This document shows, in pieces, positions 1 through 9,100 of a stretch of 40,887 nt of DNA. A program made the translations under genes and the position numbers. The DNA is from an uncultured Christensenellaceae bacterium (GTDB lineage Bacteria; Bacillota; Clostridia; Christensenellales; UBA3700). Below the pieces are notes generated by a model. The model was not told the origin of the DNA and made no database searches. It saw only the letters and a list, made by a program, of their open reading frames with translations. The first letter of the stretch is position 1, and every line of letters begins with the position of its first letter. The stretch is taken from contig CALWHB010000012.1 of the NCBI GenBank assembly GCA_944380275.1, positions 1 through 40,887 of the forward strand, read 5' to 3'.

Positions 1-525
<525 letters not shown>

Positions 526-643
526 TTAAACTGCTACAGCAGTCGTTCATTATATGTTTTTCCAGGTGCTTTTTGTGAAAACGCGAAGGAAATGAATAAT
601 TTTTTTCAGAGAAAGTTTTATGCCTGAGTTAAAGCGAAACGGC

Positions 644-672
644 TTGACAGAAAATGTATTGTATGATAGAAT
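644..672 (+). promoter_or_regulatory. Promoter of the LacI-type regulator gene
   Basis: TTGACA (644-649), a 17-nt spacer, then TAGAAT (667-672). Operator O1 begins two bases downstream, so the expected start site lies inside the operator, which suggests autorepression. Confidence 0.75.
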
Positions 673-674
673 AA

Positions 675-692
675 ACTCGAAACGATACGAGT
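675..692 (+). promoter_or_regulatory. LacI-type operator O1
   Basis: ACTCGAAACGATACGAGT, an imperfect 18-bp palindrome with the central CG typical of LacI-family operators. The same 18 bp recur at 1706-1723. It overlaps the predicted transcription start of the regulator gene. Confidence 0.75.
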
Positions 693-702
693 GGCGGTAA
701 AA

Positions 703-1668
703 ATGTCAGTAACTATTAAAGATTTAGCTAAAGAAACAGGGCTTGCAAACGCGACGATAAGCGCGTATCTCAACGGTGTACCTGTCAGAGAATACAACAG
801 AGTTAAGATTGAAAAGGCTATAAAAAAACTGGGATATATAAGAAACGATTATGCGAGAGGTCTGAAGACGCATCGCTCAGGCACGGTGGGAGTTCTTATA
901 CCGGAACTGTCAAACGTGTTTTCCACAACGATTATCACTGAAATGGAAGAGTATCTCAGAGAAAAAGGATACGGGATAATCGTATGCGACTGCAAGACTG
1001 ATTTGCGCAGAGAAGAAGAATCATTGCGTTTTCTTCTCTCGAAGATGGTTGACGGACTTATTATAATGCCTGTGTCAACAGATAAAAAAGCATTTTCTAT
1101 CGCTGTAGAAAACAATATTCCCGTTGTCGTAATTGACAGAAAGACGAACTCAGACGAAGTTTCGCACGTTGTCATTGACAACAGAGAGATAAGTCGCAAA
1201 GCTACCGAAAAGCTGATTGAGAAAGGTTGTGAAAGAATTGCGCTTATCACGGGAAACACCGAAGTGTATACTGCCGGAGAGAGAAAAGAAGGTTATGAAG
1301 AGGCAATGCGCGCTGCAGGATTGTATGACGAAAAAGCTGTCCGCGACGGTAAACTGAGCGTCGAAGGCGGCTATGCGGCAACAAAGAGTATTCTCAACGA
1401 AATCCCTGACACCGATGCGATTTTCGTAACAAACTACGAAATGACGATTGGCAGCATAATCGCTCTCAACGAAGAAGGAAGAAAAATAGGAAAAGATATT
1501 GAGTTTACGGGATTTGACAAAGTTGAGATAACTAAGGCTTTCGTTCCCGAAATGAGGACGGTGAATCAGCCGCTGCCGGAAATTGGAAAGGTCGCTGCGG
1601 AAACGCTTATAGATATGATTGGAGGCGGAAAACCGCGCGACATCATACTGAAAGCCGAAATAGTCTGA
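703..1668 (+). CDS. LacI/GalR-family transcriptional regulator
   Basis: A DNA-binding repressor expected to respond to a sugar. From the ATG at 703 it has 321 residues. The N-terminal helix-turn-helix reads TIKDLAKETGLANATISAYL (about residues 4-23), followed by a hinge and a periplasmic-binding-protein-like sensor domain (from about residue 58, TVGVLIPELSNVF). Family length is about 330-340, so it is complete. A GTG at 691 is an alternative start, but it lies inside operator O1 and has no ribosome site; the ATG has a weak GGCGG at 693-697. The gene precedes an oxidoreductase, transporter and hydrolase cluster that carries matching operators, so local control is likely. A CCCCTTTAAAGGGG palindrome at 1675-1688 follows the stop and may be a weak terminator. 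The effector is not deducible; an L-fucoside or its product is a guess from the GH95 gene. Confidence 0.93.
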   Translation: MSVTIKDLAKETGLANATISAYLNGVPVREYNRVKIEKAIKKLGYIRNDYARGLKTHRSGTVGVLIPELSNVFSTTIITEMEEYLREKGYGIIVCDCKTDLRREEESLRFLLSKMVDGLIIMPVSTDKKAFSIAVENNIPVVVIDRKTNSDEVSHVVIDNREISRKATEKLIEKGCERIALITGNTEVYTAGERKEGYEEAMRAAGLYDEKAVRDGKLSVEGGYAATKSILNEIPDTDAIFVTNYEMTIGSIIALNEEGRKIGKDIEFTGFDKVEITKAFVPEMRTVNQPLPEIGKVAAETLIDMIGGGKPRDIILKAEIV

Positions 1669-1705
1669 AAACATCCCCTTTAAAGGGGTAAAAATTTTAT
1701 CACAA

Positions 1706-1723
1706 ACTCGAAACGATACGAGT
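1706..1723 (+). promoter_or_regulatory. LacI-type operator O2, upstream of the oxidoreductase operon
   Basis: Exact second copy of the 18-bp O1 palindrome, 28 bases before the aldo/keto reductase ATG. No convincing -35/-10 pair was found beside it, so it may block read-through or control a weak promoter. Confidence 0.75.
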
Positions 1724-1751
1724 TTTGCATAAAGGGAGGAAATAGGGCGTA

Positions 1752-2756
1752 ATGAAATTTCCAAAGATAGGTATGGGAACCTTCGGGTCTGACAAATACG
1801 ATGAATTAACAGTCGCGCATGCGGTGGAATACGCAATAAAAGCCGGATACAGGCTTTTTGACTGCGCATCTGTTTACGGAAACGAAGAACAGATAGGCGA
1901 CGTCCTGAAAAATGCTTTCGACAGAGGTATTGTGAAAAGAGAGGACATCGTCGTCATGAGCAAAGTCTGGAACGATATGCACGGCGAAGGCGACGTCGCA
2001 AAGAGTTGCGAAAAGTCTATAAGAGATTTGAAAACAGGCTATCTGGACGTGTATTTCGTACACTGGCCGTTTCCTAATTATCACGCTAAAGGTTGCGACG
2101 TAACGAGCAGGAGCGAGGACAGCAAACCTTTTTTCGCAGAAGATTTCCTCAGAGTCTGGAGGCAGATGGAAGACCTTAAGGACAGAGGATTGGTAAAAGA
2201 AATTGCAGTCAGCAATATGACCGTGGCAAAAATGAAAGCCGTTTTGCCGTATTGCAGAATCAAACCGTACGCTATTGAAATGGAACTGCATCCCACGTTT
2301 CAGCAAAAGGAGCTGTACGAATATTGCAAGGAAGAAGATATAAAGATTGTAGGCTATTGCCCTTTAGGTTCACCCAACAGACCTGAAAGGGACAGAACGG
2401 AAGAAGACATTGCGGATACAGAATTGCCTCAGATAAAAGAAATCGCGTCAAGACACGGCTGTCATCCTGCGGAAGTCTGTATTGCATGGGCGATAGGAAA
2501 GGGGCACACGCCGATACCGTTTGCGTCCAAAGAAAGAAATATCGATAATAATTTAAAAGTTGAAAAAGACGTGATTCTTTCTGAAGAAGAAATACAAGCT
2601 ATTGACGCTCTCGATTGTGGCAACAGGCTTATAAAAGGACAGGTTTTTCTATGGAAAGGCACAGAAGACTGGCATGATTTGTGGGACGAAGACGGAACAA
2701 TCGCAGATTGGCGGTTTGAAAACAATGTCTGGAAAAAACAAGGAGAAAGAAAATGA
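1752..2756 (+). CDS. Aldo/keto reductase
   Basis: An NAD(P)(H)-dependent oxidoreductase of the AKR superfamily, 334 residues. The catalytic tetrad is visible: D37 and Y42 (RLFDCASVYGNE), K71 (VMSKVW) and H104 (YFVHWPFPN). The later SNM and PLGSP segments match the barrel and cofactor site. GGAGG lies 12 nt before the ATG. The gene ends in a four-base ATGA overlap with the zinc dehydrogenase, so the two are translationally coupled. Context suggests reduction or oxidation of a sugar released by the GH95 enzyme, for example an aldose or its lactone. That substrate is inference; AKR sequence alone does not define it. The C-terminal end (around FLWKGTEDWHDLWDEDG) is longer than in many AKRs. Confidence 0.9.
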   Translation: MKFPKIGMGTFGSDKYDELTVAHAVEYAIKAGYRLFDCASVYGNEEQIGDVLKNAFDRGIVKREDIVVMSKVWNDMHGEGDVAKSCEKSIRDLKTGYLDVYFVHWPFPNYHAKGCDVTSRSEDSKPFFAEDFLRVWRQMEDLKDRGLVKEIAVSNMTVAKMKAVLPYCRIKPYAIEMELHPTFQQKELYEYCKEEDIKIVGYCPLGSPNRPERDRTEEDIADTELPQIKEIASRHGCHPAEVCIAWAIGKGHTPIPFASKERNIDNNLKVEKDVILSEEEIQAIDALDCGNRLIKGQVFLWKGTEDWHDLWDEDGTIADWRFENNVWKKQGERK

Positions 2757-3811
2757 AAGGCAAGATGACAGGGGCAATATTACCCGGAAACAGCACTGTG
2801 GAATTCAGACAGTTTGACATACCCGTTCCGGGACACGGACAGGTTCTTATTAAGACAATGGCGTCGACTATTTGCGGCAGCGATATAAGATGTATTTACC
2901 GTGAACATACGGGCAAGGGCGCAGAAGGGTATATTCCCGGAACCATTGCGGGACACGAGCCGTGCGGATACATTGTCGAAGAAGGGGAAGGGCTTAAGAG
3001 ATTCAAAAAAGGCGACAGAGTAATTGTGTACCACATAAGCGGGTGCGGAGTCTGTTATGACTGCCGCAGGGGGTATGCGATAAGCTGTACAAGTCCTCAC
3101 AGACAAGCTTACGGCTGGCAGAGGAACGGGGGTATGGCACCATATATACTTGCAGAAGAAAAAGACCTTATTCCGCTCCCTGACGAGCTGTCGTATTATG
3201 ACGGAGCGCAGGTTGCGTGCGGATTCGGCACGACATACGAGGCTCTTGAAAAAATAGGCGTATGCGGCGATGATGCCGTGTTGGTAGTCGGACTGGGACC
3301 TGTAGGACTTGCTACGGCAATGCTTGCAAAAGCTATGGGCGCGCAATGTGTTATCGGTGCGGAATACGCAGACGAACGTATTGAAATTGCAAAAAATCTG
3401 GGTCTTTTCGATTATGTGTTCAAATCCGACGCGAACGCGATTGAGAAAGTATTGTCTGTTACGGGAGGCAGGGGAGTTGAAAAAGCCGTCGACTGTTCTG
3501 CAAACGACAACGGAAGACAACTTGCGATAAGAGCGACCCGTTCTTACGGAAAGATTGCGTTTGTGGGAGAAGGAAACAGCTGTACGTTTAATCCTTCGCC
3601 TGACATTATCCACGGTCAGAAGACGATTTACGGCAGTTGGGTTACTTCGCTGTGGCGCATGGAAGAACTCGTTGAAAAAATAGTCAGATGGGATATACAT
3701 CCCGACAAACTGATTACGCATAAGTTCCCGTTGGAAAAGGCAGAAGAGGCATACGCACTGATGGCAAGCGGAAAATGCGGAAAAGTCGCAGTGGTTTTCG
3801 ATGAGAAATAA
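2753..3811 (+). CDS. Zinc-dependent medium-chain alcohol/polyol dehydrogenase
   Basis: MDR-superfamily NAD(P)-dependent dehydrogenase, 352 residues. Catalytic zinc ligands are C41 (TICGSD), H68 and E69 (GHE). The structural zinc site has four cysteines at 98, 101, 104 and 112. The Rossmann fold carries GLGPVG at about residues 175-180. It resembles sorbitol, threonine or inosose dehydrogenases, but the exact substrate cannot be read from sequence. It overlaps the reductase stop by four bases and probably works with it on one sugar pathway. A small inverted repeat (3853-3858 with 3867-3872, no T tract) lies between this gene and the transporter and may be a processing hairpin. Confidence 0.9.
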   Translation: MKGKMTGAILPGNSTVEFRQFDIPVPGHGQVLIKTMASTICGSDIRCIYREHTGKGAEGYIPGTIAGHEPCGYIVEEGEGLKRFKKGDRVIVYHISGCGVCYDCRRGYAISCTSPHRQAYGWQRNGGMAPYILAEEKDLIPLPDELSYYDGAQVACGFGTTYEALEKIGVCGDDAVLVVGLGPVGLATAMLAKAMGAQCVIGAEYADERIEIAKNLGLFDYVFKSDANAIEKVLSVTGGRGVEKAVDCSANDNGRQLAIRATRSYGKIAFVGEGNSCTFNPSPDIIHGQKTIYGSWVTSLWRMEELVEKIVRWDIHPDKLITHKFPLEKAEEAYALMASGKCGKVAVVFDEK

Positions 3812-3925
3812 TGTCATCGTTTATTGCTAAAAACAGAATTGCCGTAAATAAGCAAGCCGTATAAGAGGCTTGAGTCGCAAACTGAAAAGCAGCAAAATTC
3901 AGGTAGCAGGGAAATAAGGGAAATT

Positions 3926-5515
3926 ATGATAAAAGTAAAAGACTTTGCTAAAAAAGTTGCGTTGTTCTGGAACAAGCCGCCACAGGGCAGATATCTCAAT
4001 CTCAAAGAGATTGTCTGCCTCGGCGGTGCCGGACTTGGCGTCAGTTTTATATGCAATCTTATAAACATGTACGTTACTATAGGGCAGTTGCCGCTCATAT
4101 ACAATATGGGCGACTACGGTACGCTGCATGCGACAATCATATACCTCGTCGCATGTGTGGGAGGGCTTGTGCTGACTCCCGTATACGGCAAGGCGATACA
4201 ACGTACAAAATCCAAGTGGGGCAGATATAAACCTTACATATTGTTTCTTGCGCCCTGCGTTTCCGTCCTCGGAGTGTTTGCGGTGTGGTCGCCGGGAGGA
4301 CTGAGTCTTACACAAAGGATAATCTATGTGTATTGCCTCAGTATACCGACCTTGCTTGTGTGGAATCTTTGGTTTAATACGTGGAATCTTTTCCCCGGCG
4401 TATTTACGCCTAATCAGCAGGAAAGAGTGGATATATGGTCGCCTATAGGACTTGTAATGGGATTTGCGCCCACGGTGATGAACGTACTTAAGGACGTGTT
4501 TGCCGGTATATGGGGCGACGTGAACGCTGCAAGAATATTCGGTGTTACGAGTTGTGTCGTCGGTATGTCGTGCATACTTCTGCTTACAAGGGTAAAAGAA
4601 CGCGTTTTTATTACTGATACCGAAAATACCGACAATAAAATAGGCGCGATTGCCGGATTGAAAATGGTACTGAAAAACAAACCTCTTTTAATCCTTACGC
4701 TTGCGCTGACTCTCGGTTGTATGAAAGGTACCATTGATACCGTATGGCATATCATTGCGAGAGTAAAATATGCAGAAGATATGGCGACTGCAGCACAGAT
4801 TTTCGGTGCGGTAAGTATAGTCGTGGGATTTGCTGCGACTCCTAATATGGTTTTGCTGCCGCTTTTTACGAGAAAGATGAACAACCGTACGATAATGATT
4901 ATGTGGCAGGCGTTCAATACGTGCGCATATCTGATACTGGCGATTATCGGTTTCGGAAATTTCAAGCCGGGGACAACGTCGGCTGTAATTATAACTGCTT
5001 TGCGCTTTGTGGCGAGTTTTAACGCTATAGGCTCTCTTCAGCCGCTTATGCTGTCAGAGATAGGCGATTATCAGCAGAAACTTACGGGATACAGGCTGGA
5101 AGGTTTTATACAGACGATAGCGTATTCTTTCCCTCTCGTTGTTACGCAATTGTGTGCGTTGATACCGGCGGTTATACAGGGAAAAATCGGTTTCAATCCC
5201 AACAATTATGAGATAGTGAGCGGACAATCCAACGTTCTGTCCGAAGAACTTATATCAATTGCCGAGAGATATGCCGACATTGCAATATGGATTTCTACGG
5301 CATCCGGATTTTTGATGCTGGTGTGTCTGTGTTTTTATTCCCTTGACAAGAAAAAACATGCTAAAATAATAGAGGAACTCAGACAAAATTCTGTTAATTC
5401 CGAAGAAATTGAAAGCGATATGACAGACAAAGAGTGTTCTGATTGCGAAATGTCTTTTGACGGTACCGTCGAAAGCTATGAAGAGAAATCAAACGACGCA
5501 GATAAGGAGGAGTAA
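3926..5515 (+). CDS. GPH-family (MFS_2) sugar:cation symporter
   Basis: A membrane transporter of 529 residues with about 12 hydrophobic segments. The loop reading YGKAIQRTKSKWGRYKPYI matches the glycoside-pentoside-hexuronide family signature between helices 2 and 3. The C-terminal cytoplasmic tail (about residues 480-529) is acidic. The stop and the next ATG share one base (TAATG), and AAGGAGG at the end of this gene is the ribosome site for the GH95 gene, so uptake and hydrolysis are made together. The likely cargo is a small fucosylated or related oligosaccharide, because the hydrolase lacks a signal peptide; this is inference from context. Confidence 0.9.
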   Translation: MIKVKDFAKKVALFWNKPPQGRYLNLKEIVCLGGAGLGVSFICNLINMYVTIGQLPLIYNMGDYGTLHATIIYLVACVGGLVLTPVYGKAIQRTKSKWGRYKPYILFLAPCVSVLGVFAVWSPGGLSLTQRIIYVYCLSIPTLLVWNLWFNTWNLFPGVFTPNQQERVDIWSPIGLVMGFAPTVMNVLKDVFAGIWGDVNAARIFGVTSCVVGMSCILLLTRVKERVFITDTENTDNKIGAIAGLKMVLKNKPLLILTLALTLGCMKGTIDTVWHIIARVKYAEDMATAAQIFGAVSIVVGFAATPNMVLLPLFTRKMNNRTIMIMWQAFNTCAYLILAIIGFGNFKPGTTSAVIITALRFVASFNAIGSLQPLMLSEIGDYQQKLTGYRLEGFIQTIAYSFPLVVTQLCALIPAVIQGKIGFNPNNYEIVSGQSNVLSEELISIAERYADIAIWISTASGFLMLVCLCFYSLDKKKHAKIIEELRQNSVNSEEIESDMTDKECSDCEMSFDGTVESYEEKSNDADKEE

Positions 5516-7704
5516 TGAGCAGACTTTATTTCAGCGCACCCGCGCACAGCTGGTATGAATCTTTGCCTGCCGGTAACGGAAAGACCGCTATGGTCGTTAC
5601 GGGAGGAAAAAGTTGTGAAAAACTCTGGTTTAACGATGCCGAGTTGTGGTCCGGATATCCGAAAAATCACGACAGACAGAGCGCGAAGGATGCGTTGCAA
5701 AAAGCGAGGGAGCTTGTTTTTAGCGGGCGTACGTCAGAGGCTGATGAGTTTGTAAGAAAAAATCTTTACGGCAATTACAGTGAGGCGTTTATGCCTCTCG
5801 GTACGGTCAAAATCAGATTCAAAGCCGGGAGCAATAAACGTTATTCAAGGACCCTCAATCTTGAAAACGGAATTATAGAAACCGATTGCGAAAGCATTTT
5901 GAGAAAGGCTTTTGTGTCATATCCTCATAAAGTCGCTGTTTATTCCGTTGAGGGAAAATCGCCATTTTGTGCCGTTATAAGTGCGAAATCTATACTCAGA
6001 TATACCTCTTGCATTAAAGACGGAGTGCTTACGTTAAGCGGAAACGCTCCTGATTATGCTGCGCCGAATTATCTAAGAACAAAAGTCTTTCCCGTGCGTT
6101 ACAATGAGAAAAAAGCGGCTGCGTTCTGCCTCGCTCTAAAAACGGAAACGGACGGTAAGACAGAAGAACGCGGCAAAACTCTTATTATAAAAGACGCGAC
6201 TTATTTGCGCGTATACGCTGTAACGGAAACAGGTTTTAAAGGCTATGACCGGATGCCGGATACAGACAGAGAAAAAATAAAATGTAAAGCGGTTGAGGAA
6301 CTGCTTGGAATAAACGCGGATTATGAAGAAATCGAACGTGCGCACATAGACGATTATCGCTCTTTGTATTGCAGACAGAAACTTCTGCTCAAAGAGGGCG
6401 GCGGCGACGTGTTGAAACTGCTCGACGCTGCAAGGAAAGGAAAAACCGACGCGGAACTTATAAATCTTATTTACGATTACGGCAAGTATATGACGATTTG
6501 CGGCAGCAGGAGCAGTCAGCCGCTCAATCTCCAGGGACAATGGAATAAAAGCGTACGTCCGCCCTGGAGCAGCAATCTTACGACGAACATCAATGCTCAG
6601 ATGAACTACTGGGGTGCGACCAGAGCAGGACTGGAAGAGTGTATGCAGCCGTTTTACAAAGCCGTACTCGAAATAGCAGAGAGAGGAAAGAAAACGGCAA
6701 CAAGCAATTTCGGCGCGAGAGGTTTCTGCTGTAATCACAATGTCGATATTTGGCGCAATACGTCGCCAGTGCAAGGGGACCCGTGTTATATGTATTCTCC
6801 TTTGTGCGGGGCGTGGATGGCAAACGAGATGTATGCGCATAAAAAGAACTGCGGCAAAATTGACGAAGAAACGGTTTTTGTCGTTGAAGAAAGCGCGAAA
6901 TTCTGTCTGGATTATCTGACGGAATATAAAGGAAAGGCTGTAATATGCCCTTCGGTGTCGCCGGAAACCGCTTATAACGAAAACGGAAGGAGAGTAGCGG
7001 TGGGCATTGCCTCTGCATACGAAATGTCCCTTGTCAGGCAGACATTTGCAAACTGTCTTGAAATCAGCACGGACGAACAGCTAAAAGAAGAGATAAAAGC
7101 AGTTTTTCCGCGGCTTTATCCGTATGAAAATGCAGAAAACGGTCTTGCGGAGTGGGCGGGAGCAAAGATGTCCGCAGAAAAAGGACACAGACATTTTTCG
7201 CCGCTGTACGGTGTTTATCCCGGAAACGTTATAAAGGAAGGCAGCAAAGAATACGAGTGGGCAGAAAAACTGTTCAGGTACAGACTGGAAAATTCTTCGT
7301 CGTCAATCGGATGGAGCGCGGCATGGTCGATATGTCTTGCCGGAAGATTCAAAGACGGCATTGCGGCAAAAAAAGTGATTGAGTCGTTTACCGCAAGGTC
7401 GGTTATGAACAATCTGTTTGACTATCATCCGCCGTGTTATTTCCAGATTGACGGAAATATGGGATTTGTTGCAGGAATAAACGAATTGCTTTTGTCGGAA
7501 AACGACGGAGTTATAAGTCTGTTGCCTGCATGGTTCGATACAATAAAAAGCGGCGAAGTCAGAGGATTTGTCGTGCAGGGTGCAAAAGTGGATTTCTGCT
7601 GGAAAAACGGCAAAGTCGTAAGTCTGAAGGCTGACAGACCTGTAAAGGCAGTAAATAAAAATATAGACGAAAACGCAATAACGGAAAACGTTATTTTGGT
7701 GTGA
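5515..7704 (+). CDS. GH95 family alpha-L-fucosidase-type glycoside hydrolase
   Basis: An inverting hydrolase of 729 residues with the GH95 layout: N-terminal beta-sandwich (to about 225), helical barrel (about 270-650) and C-terminal beta domain. The known active-site positions are all present: N358 and N360 in TNINAQMNYW, general acid E484 in SVSPE, and D646 in FQIDGN. PPWSSNLTTNIN and HNVDIW are also typical. GH95 enzymes remove alpha-1,2-L-fucose, and some act on alpha-L-galactosides. No signal peptide is seen, so it acts in the cytoplasm on a substrate imported by the upstream symporter. It starts at the overlapping TAATG. Fucose isomerase, kinase and aldolase genes are not in the window. 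Confidence 0.92.
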   Translation: MSRLYFSAPAHSWYESLPAGNGKTAMVVTGGKSCEKLWFNDAELWSGYPKNHDRQSAKDALQKARELVFSGRTSEADEFVRKNLYGNYSEAFMPLGTVKIRFKAGSNKRYSRTLNLENGIIETDCESILRKAFVSYPHKVAVYSVEGKSPFCAVISAKSILRYTSCIKDGVLTLSGNAPDYAAPNYLRTKVFPVRYNEKKAAAFCLALKTETDGKTEERGKTLIIKDATYLRVYAVTETGFKGYDRMPDTDREKIKCKAVEELLGINADYEEIERAHIDDYRSLYCRQKLLLKEGGGDVLKLLDAARKGKTDAELINLIYDYGKYMTICGSRSSQPLNLQGQWNKSVRPPWSSNLTTNINAQMNYWGATRAGLEECMQPFYKAVLEIAERGKKTATSNFGARGFCCNHNVDIWRNTSPVQGDPCYMYSPLCGAWMANEMYAHKKNCGKIDEETVFVVEESAKFCLDYLTEYKGKAVICPSVSPETAYNENGRRVAVGIASAYEMSLVRQTFANCLEISTDEQLKEEIKAVFPRLYPYENAENGLAEWAGAKMSAEKGHRHFSPLYGVYPGNVIKEGSKEYEWAEKLFRYRLENSSSSIGWSAAWSICLAGRFKDGIAAKKVIESFTARSVMNNLFDYHPPCYFQIDGNMGFVAGINELLLSENDGVISLLPAWFDTIKSGEVRGFVVQGAKVDFCWKNGKVVSLKADRPVKAVNKNIDENAITENVILV

Positions 7705-7705
7705 T

Positions 7706-7943
7706 ATGAAAGTTTTTTATGCTAAGGATTACGGGATTGTTCCCGGTAAAGAAGTCGCAAAACAGGTTGACGTTCTCCTGAGAAAAATGTCGGAAGACGA
7801 TTGTGAAAAAGTCGTTGAGATAGAAAAAGGGGAATATTTTATGAACAGCATGCGAAACGTTTCGGATTATTGACGCGAACGACTGCGGTGTTTCTGCCGC
7901 TGACGGCTTTAAAACATAGAAAGATTATTCACTTGATAAATGA
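7706..7943 (+). pseudogene. Remnant of a right-handed beta-helix glycan-active gene
   Basis: One base after the GH95 stop an ATG opens 55 codons (MKVFYAKDYGIVPGKEV, then VVEIEKGEYFMNS). This matches the usual start of pectate-lyase-fold or GH28/GH141-like beta-helix proteins, where KDFG and KGTYY motifs recur. It stops at 7871-7873. A second frame from 7863 reads IIDANDCGVSAADGFKT, a TAG at 7917-7919, then KDYSLDK and TGA at 7941-7943. This looks like a surviving C-terminal end. Several hundred codons are missing, so internal deletion is the simplest reading. The 12-bp palindrome CGAAACGTTTCG lies at the junction. The family assignment of the fragment is moderate. Confidence 0.6.
7853..7864 (+). 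promoter_or_regulatory. LacI-type operator-like palindrome O3
   Basis: CGAAACGTTTCG, perfect 12-bp palindrome identical to the one at 8870-8881. It shares the left half CGAAAC and the central CG with O1 and O2. It lies at the junction of the pseudogene halves and downstream of the convergent gene. Confidence 0.5.
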
Positions 7944-7945
7944 AA

Positions 7946-8794
7946 TCAGATTTTGTCAAGACTCCATTTTACTTCGTGAACTATACTGCTGCCGGGGCTG
8001 AGTGCTTTGACGGGGGAAAGCGTTTCTATCTCCAGCATTTTGTCGCAGGTGTAGCACTCGACGTTGCATGAATAATCTGAGTATCTTCCTTCTTTTGTTT
8101 CGCGGCTCATCTTAAACAACATGTTTTTTATGCTGACAGATAATTCTTTATTTGTGAATACGCCTATTTTAAATGCAGAAGGTCTGTTTTTCTGTTCAAC
8201 TTCGATATAATTGTTTTCAAGCGTGAATCTGTCGTCTTTGAGGTCGGTATAACTCCAAAGTACGAGATTTCTGTTGGGAAGAAGTCCCGTATCTTCTTCC
8301 GGGAGAGGGATATAGGCTTTGGCACCTTTATCCATAACCGACAGAGTCCATACAGCCAGTTCGTCTGAAACAGTGTCGGATACGTTTATGAGAGTATGCG
8401 TTACGGTAGCGTTTCCGTCGTCGTGCATCTGAACCGAAAGGATTTTTCTCAGCCCCGTTGTAGACTCGTCTTCTGAAATAAAATCGGTTTTATCGTCGGT
8501 TTCGACAATTCTGACAGGGGAGTTGTCGGGATAATACGTGTCTTCGTATTCAGGGCTTTTCCAGAGTCTGTGTCCTCCGTATATGTGCCAGATGCCTTTG
8601 TCTTTCAGATTTTCTTTTATAAATGCACTGTCGCGGTTTATTGTATCGTTCAAATCTTCAAAGAATATATTTTCGCCGCCGTCGTAGCCGTAAAAAATAA
8701 TTCTCGGTCCGACGTCAACCGTAACAAGCATTTTTTTGCCGCCTTTACGTAATACGGCACATCTGCCGTATATTTTATAATTTTCAAACTCCAT
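7946..8794 (-). CDS. Mutarotase-like (DUF4380-type) protein
   Basis: From the ATG at 8794, with AGAGG seven bases upstream, the protein has 282 residues; an upstream in-frame ATG at 8854 lacks such a site. The segment IYGGHRLWKSPEYEDTYYPD (about residues 70-90) is typical of DUF4380-like proteins with a galactose-mutarotase-like beta-sandwich, and DVGPRIIFYGYDG fits its N-terminal strand pair. No signal peptide is visible. Such genes often sit in carbohydrate loci; a role in anomer conversion or sugar binding is inference. Transcription comes from a perfect consensus promoter with operator O4 at the start site, so it probably belongs to the same LacI regulon. It converges on the beta-helix remnant. 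Confidence 0.75.
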   Translation of the reverse strand: MEFENYKIYGRCAVLRKGGKKMLVTVDVGPRIIFYGYDGGENIFFEDLNDTINRDSAFIKENLKDKGIWHIYGGHRLWKSPEYEDTYYPDNSPVRIVETDDKTDFISEDESTTGLRKILSVQMHDDGNATVTHTLINVSDTVSDELAVWTLSVMDKGAKAYIPLPEEDTGLLPNRNLVLWSYTDLKDDRFTLENNYIEVEQKNRPSAFKIGVFTNKELSVSIKNMLFKMSRETKEGRYSDYSCNVECYTCDKMLEIETLSPVKALSPGSSIVHEVKWSLDKI

Positions 8795-8808
8795 ATTGTA
8801 CCTCTCAA

Positions 8809-8823
8809 GCCGTATCGTACGGC
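8809..8823. repeat. Inverted repeat in the leader of the mutarotase-like gene
   Basis: GCCGTATCGTACGGC has 6-bp arms around TCG. It lies between operator O4 and the ribosome site. It could be an mRNA hairpin or another protein site; the CGTATCG core resembles the right half of O1 read backwards. Confidence 0.4.
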
Positions 8824-8869
8824 ATATTTTTTTGAACGGACGAATCGACTTCAATATTTACATATTAGT

Positions 8870-8881
8870 CGAAACGTTTCG
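8870..8881 (-). promoter_or_regulatory. LacI-type operator O4
   Basis: CGAAACGTTTCG perfect palindrome, 13 nt downstream of the -10 box of the minus-strand promoter, i.e. close to the start of transcription, a classical repressor position. Confidence 0.7.
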
Positions 8882-8894
8882 TGTTTGCAATTTG

Positions 8895-8923
8895 ATTATA
8901 TCAGATATACGTGTTTTTGTCAA
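8895..8923 (-). promoter_or_regulatory. Perfect consensus sigma-A promoter of the mutarotase-like gene
   Basis: Read on the minus strand: TTGACA (8923-8918), 17-nt spacer, TATAAT (8900-8895). A full consensus promoter would be constitutively strong, which fits control by the adjacent operator O4. The rest of the 306-bp divergent gap to the DUF4838 gene is AT-rich and shows no other clear signal. Confidence 0.85.
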
Positions 8924-9100
8924 TTCTTATTTCTGATTGAAAGATAGAATAAACTGCTAAGGCATAAAGCGCAATACGGCTTGAGAAAAAAAAGAGGTTT
9001 AAATATCAAAATAATTGTTATTAGCTTGAAGAGGATACGTCGATATGTTAAGATATAAATGCAGTCTGCTGACTTTTAATGATTTTCAAAAGGGGAAAAG

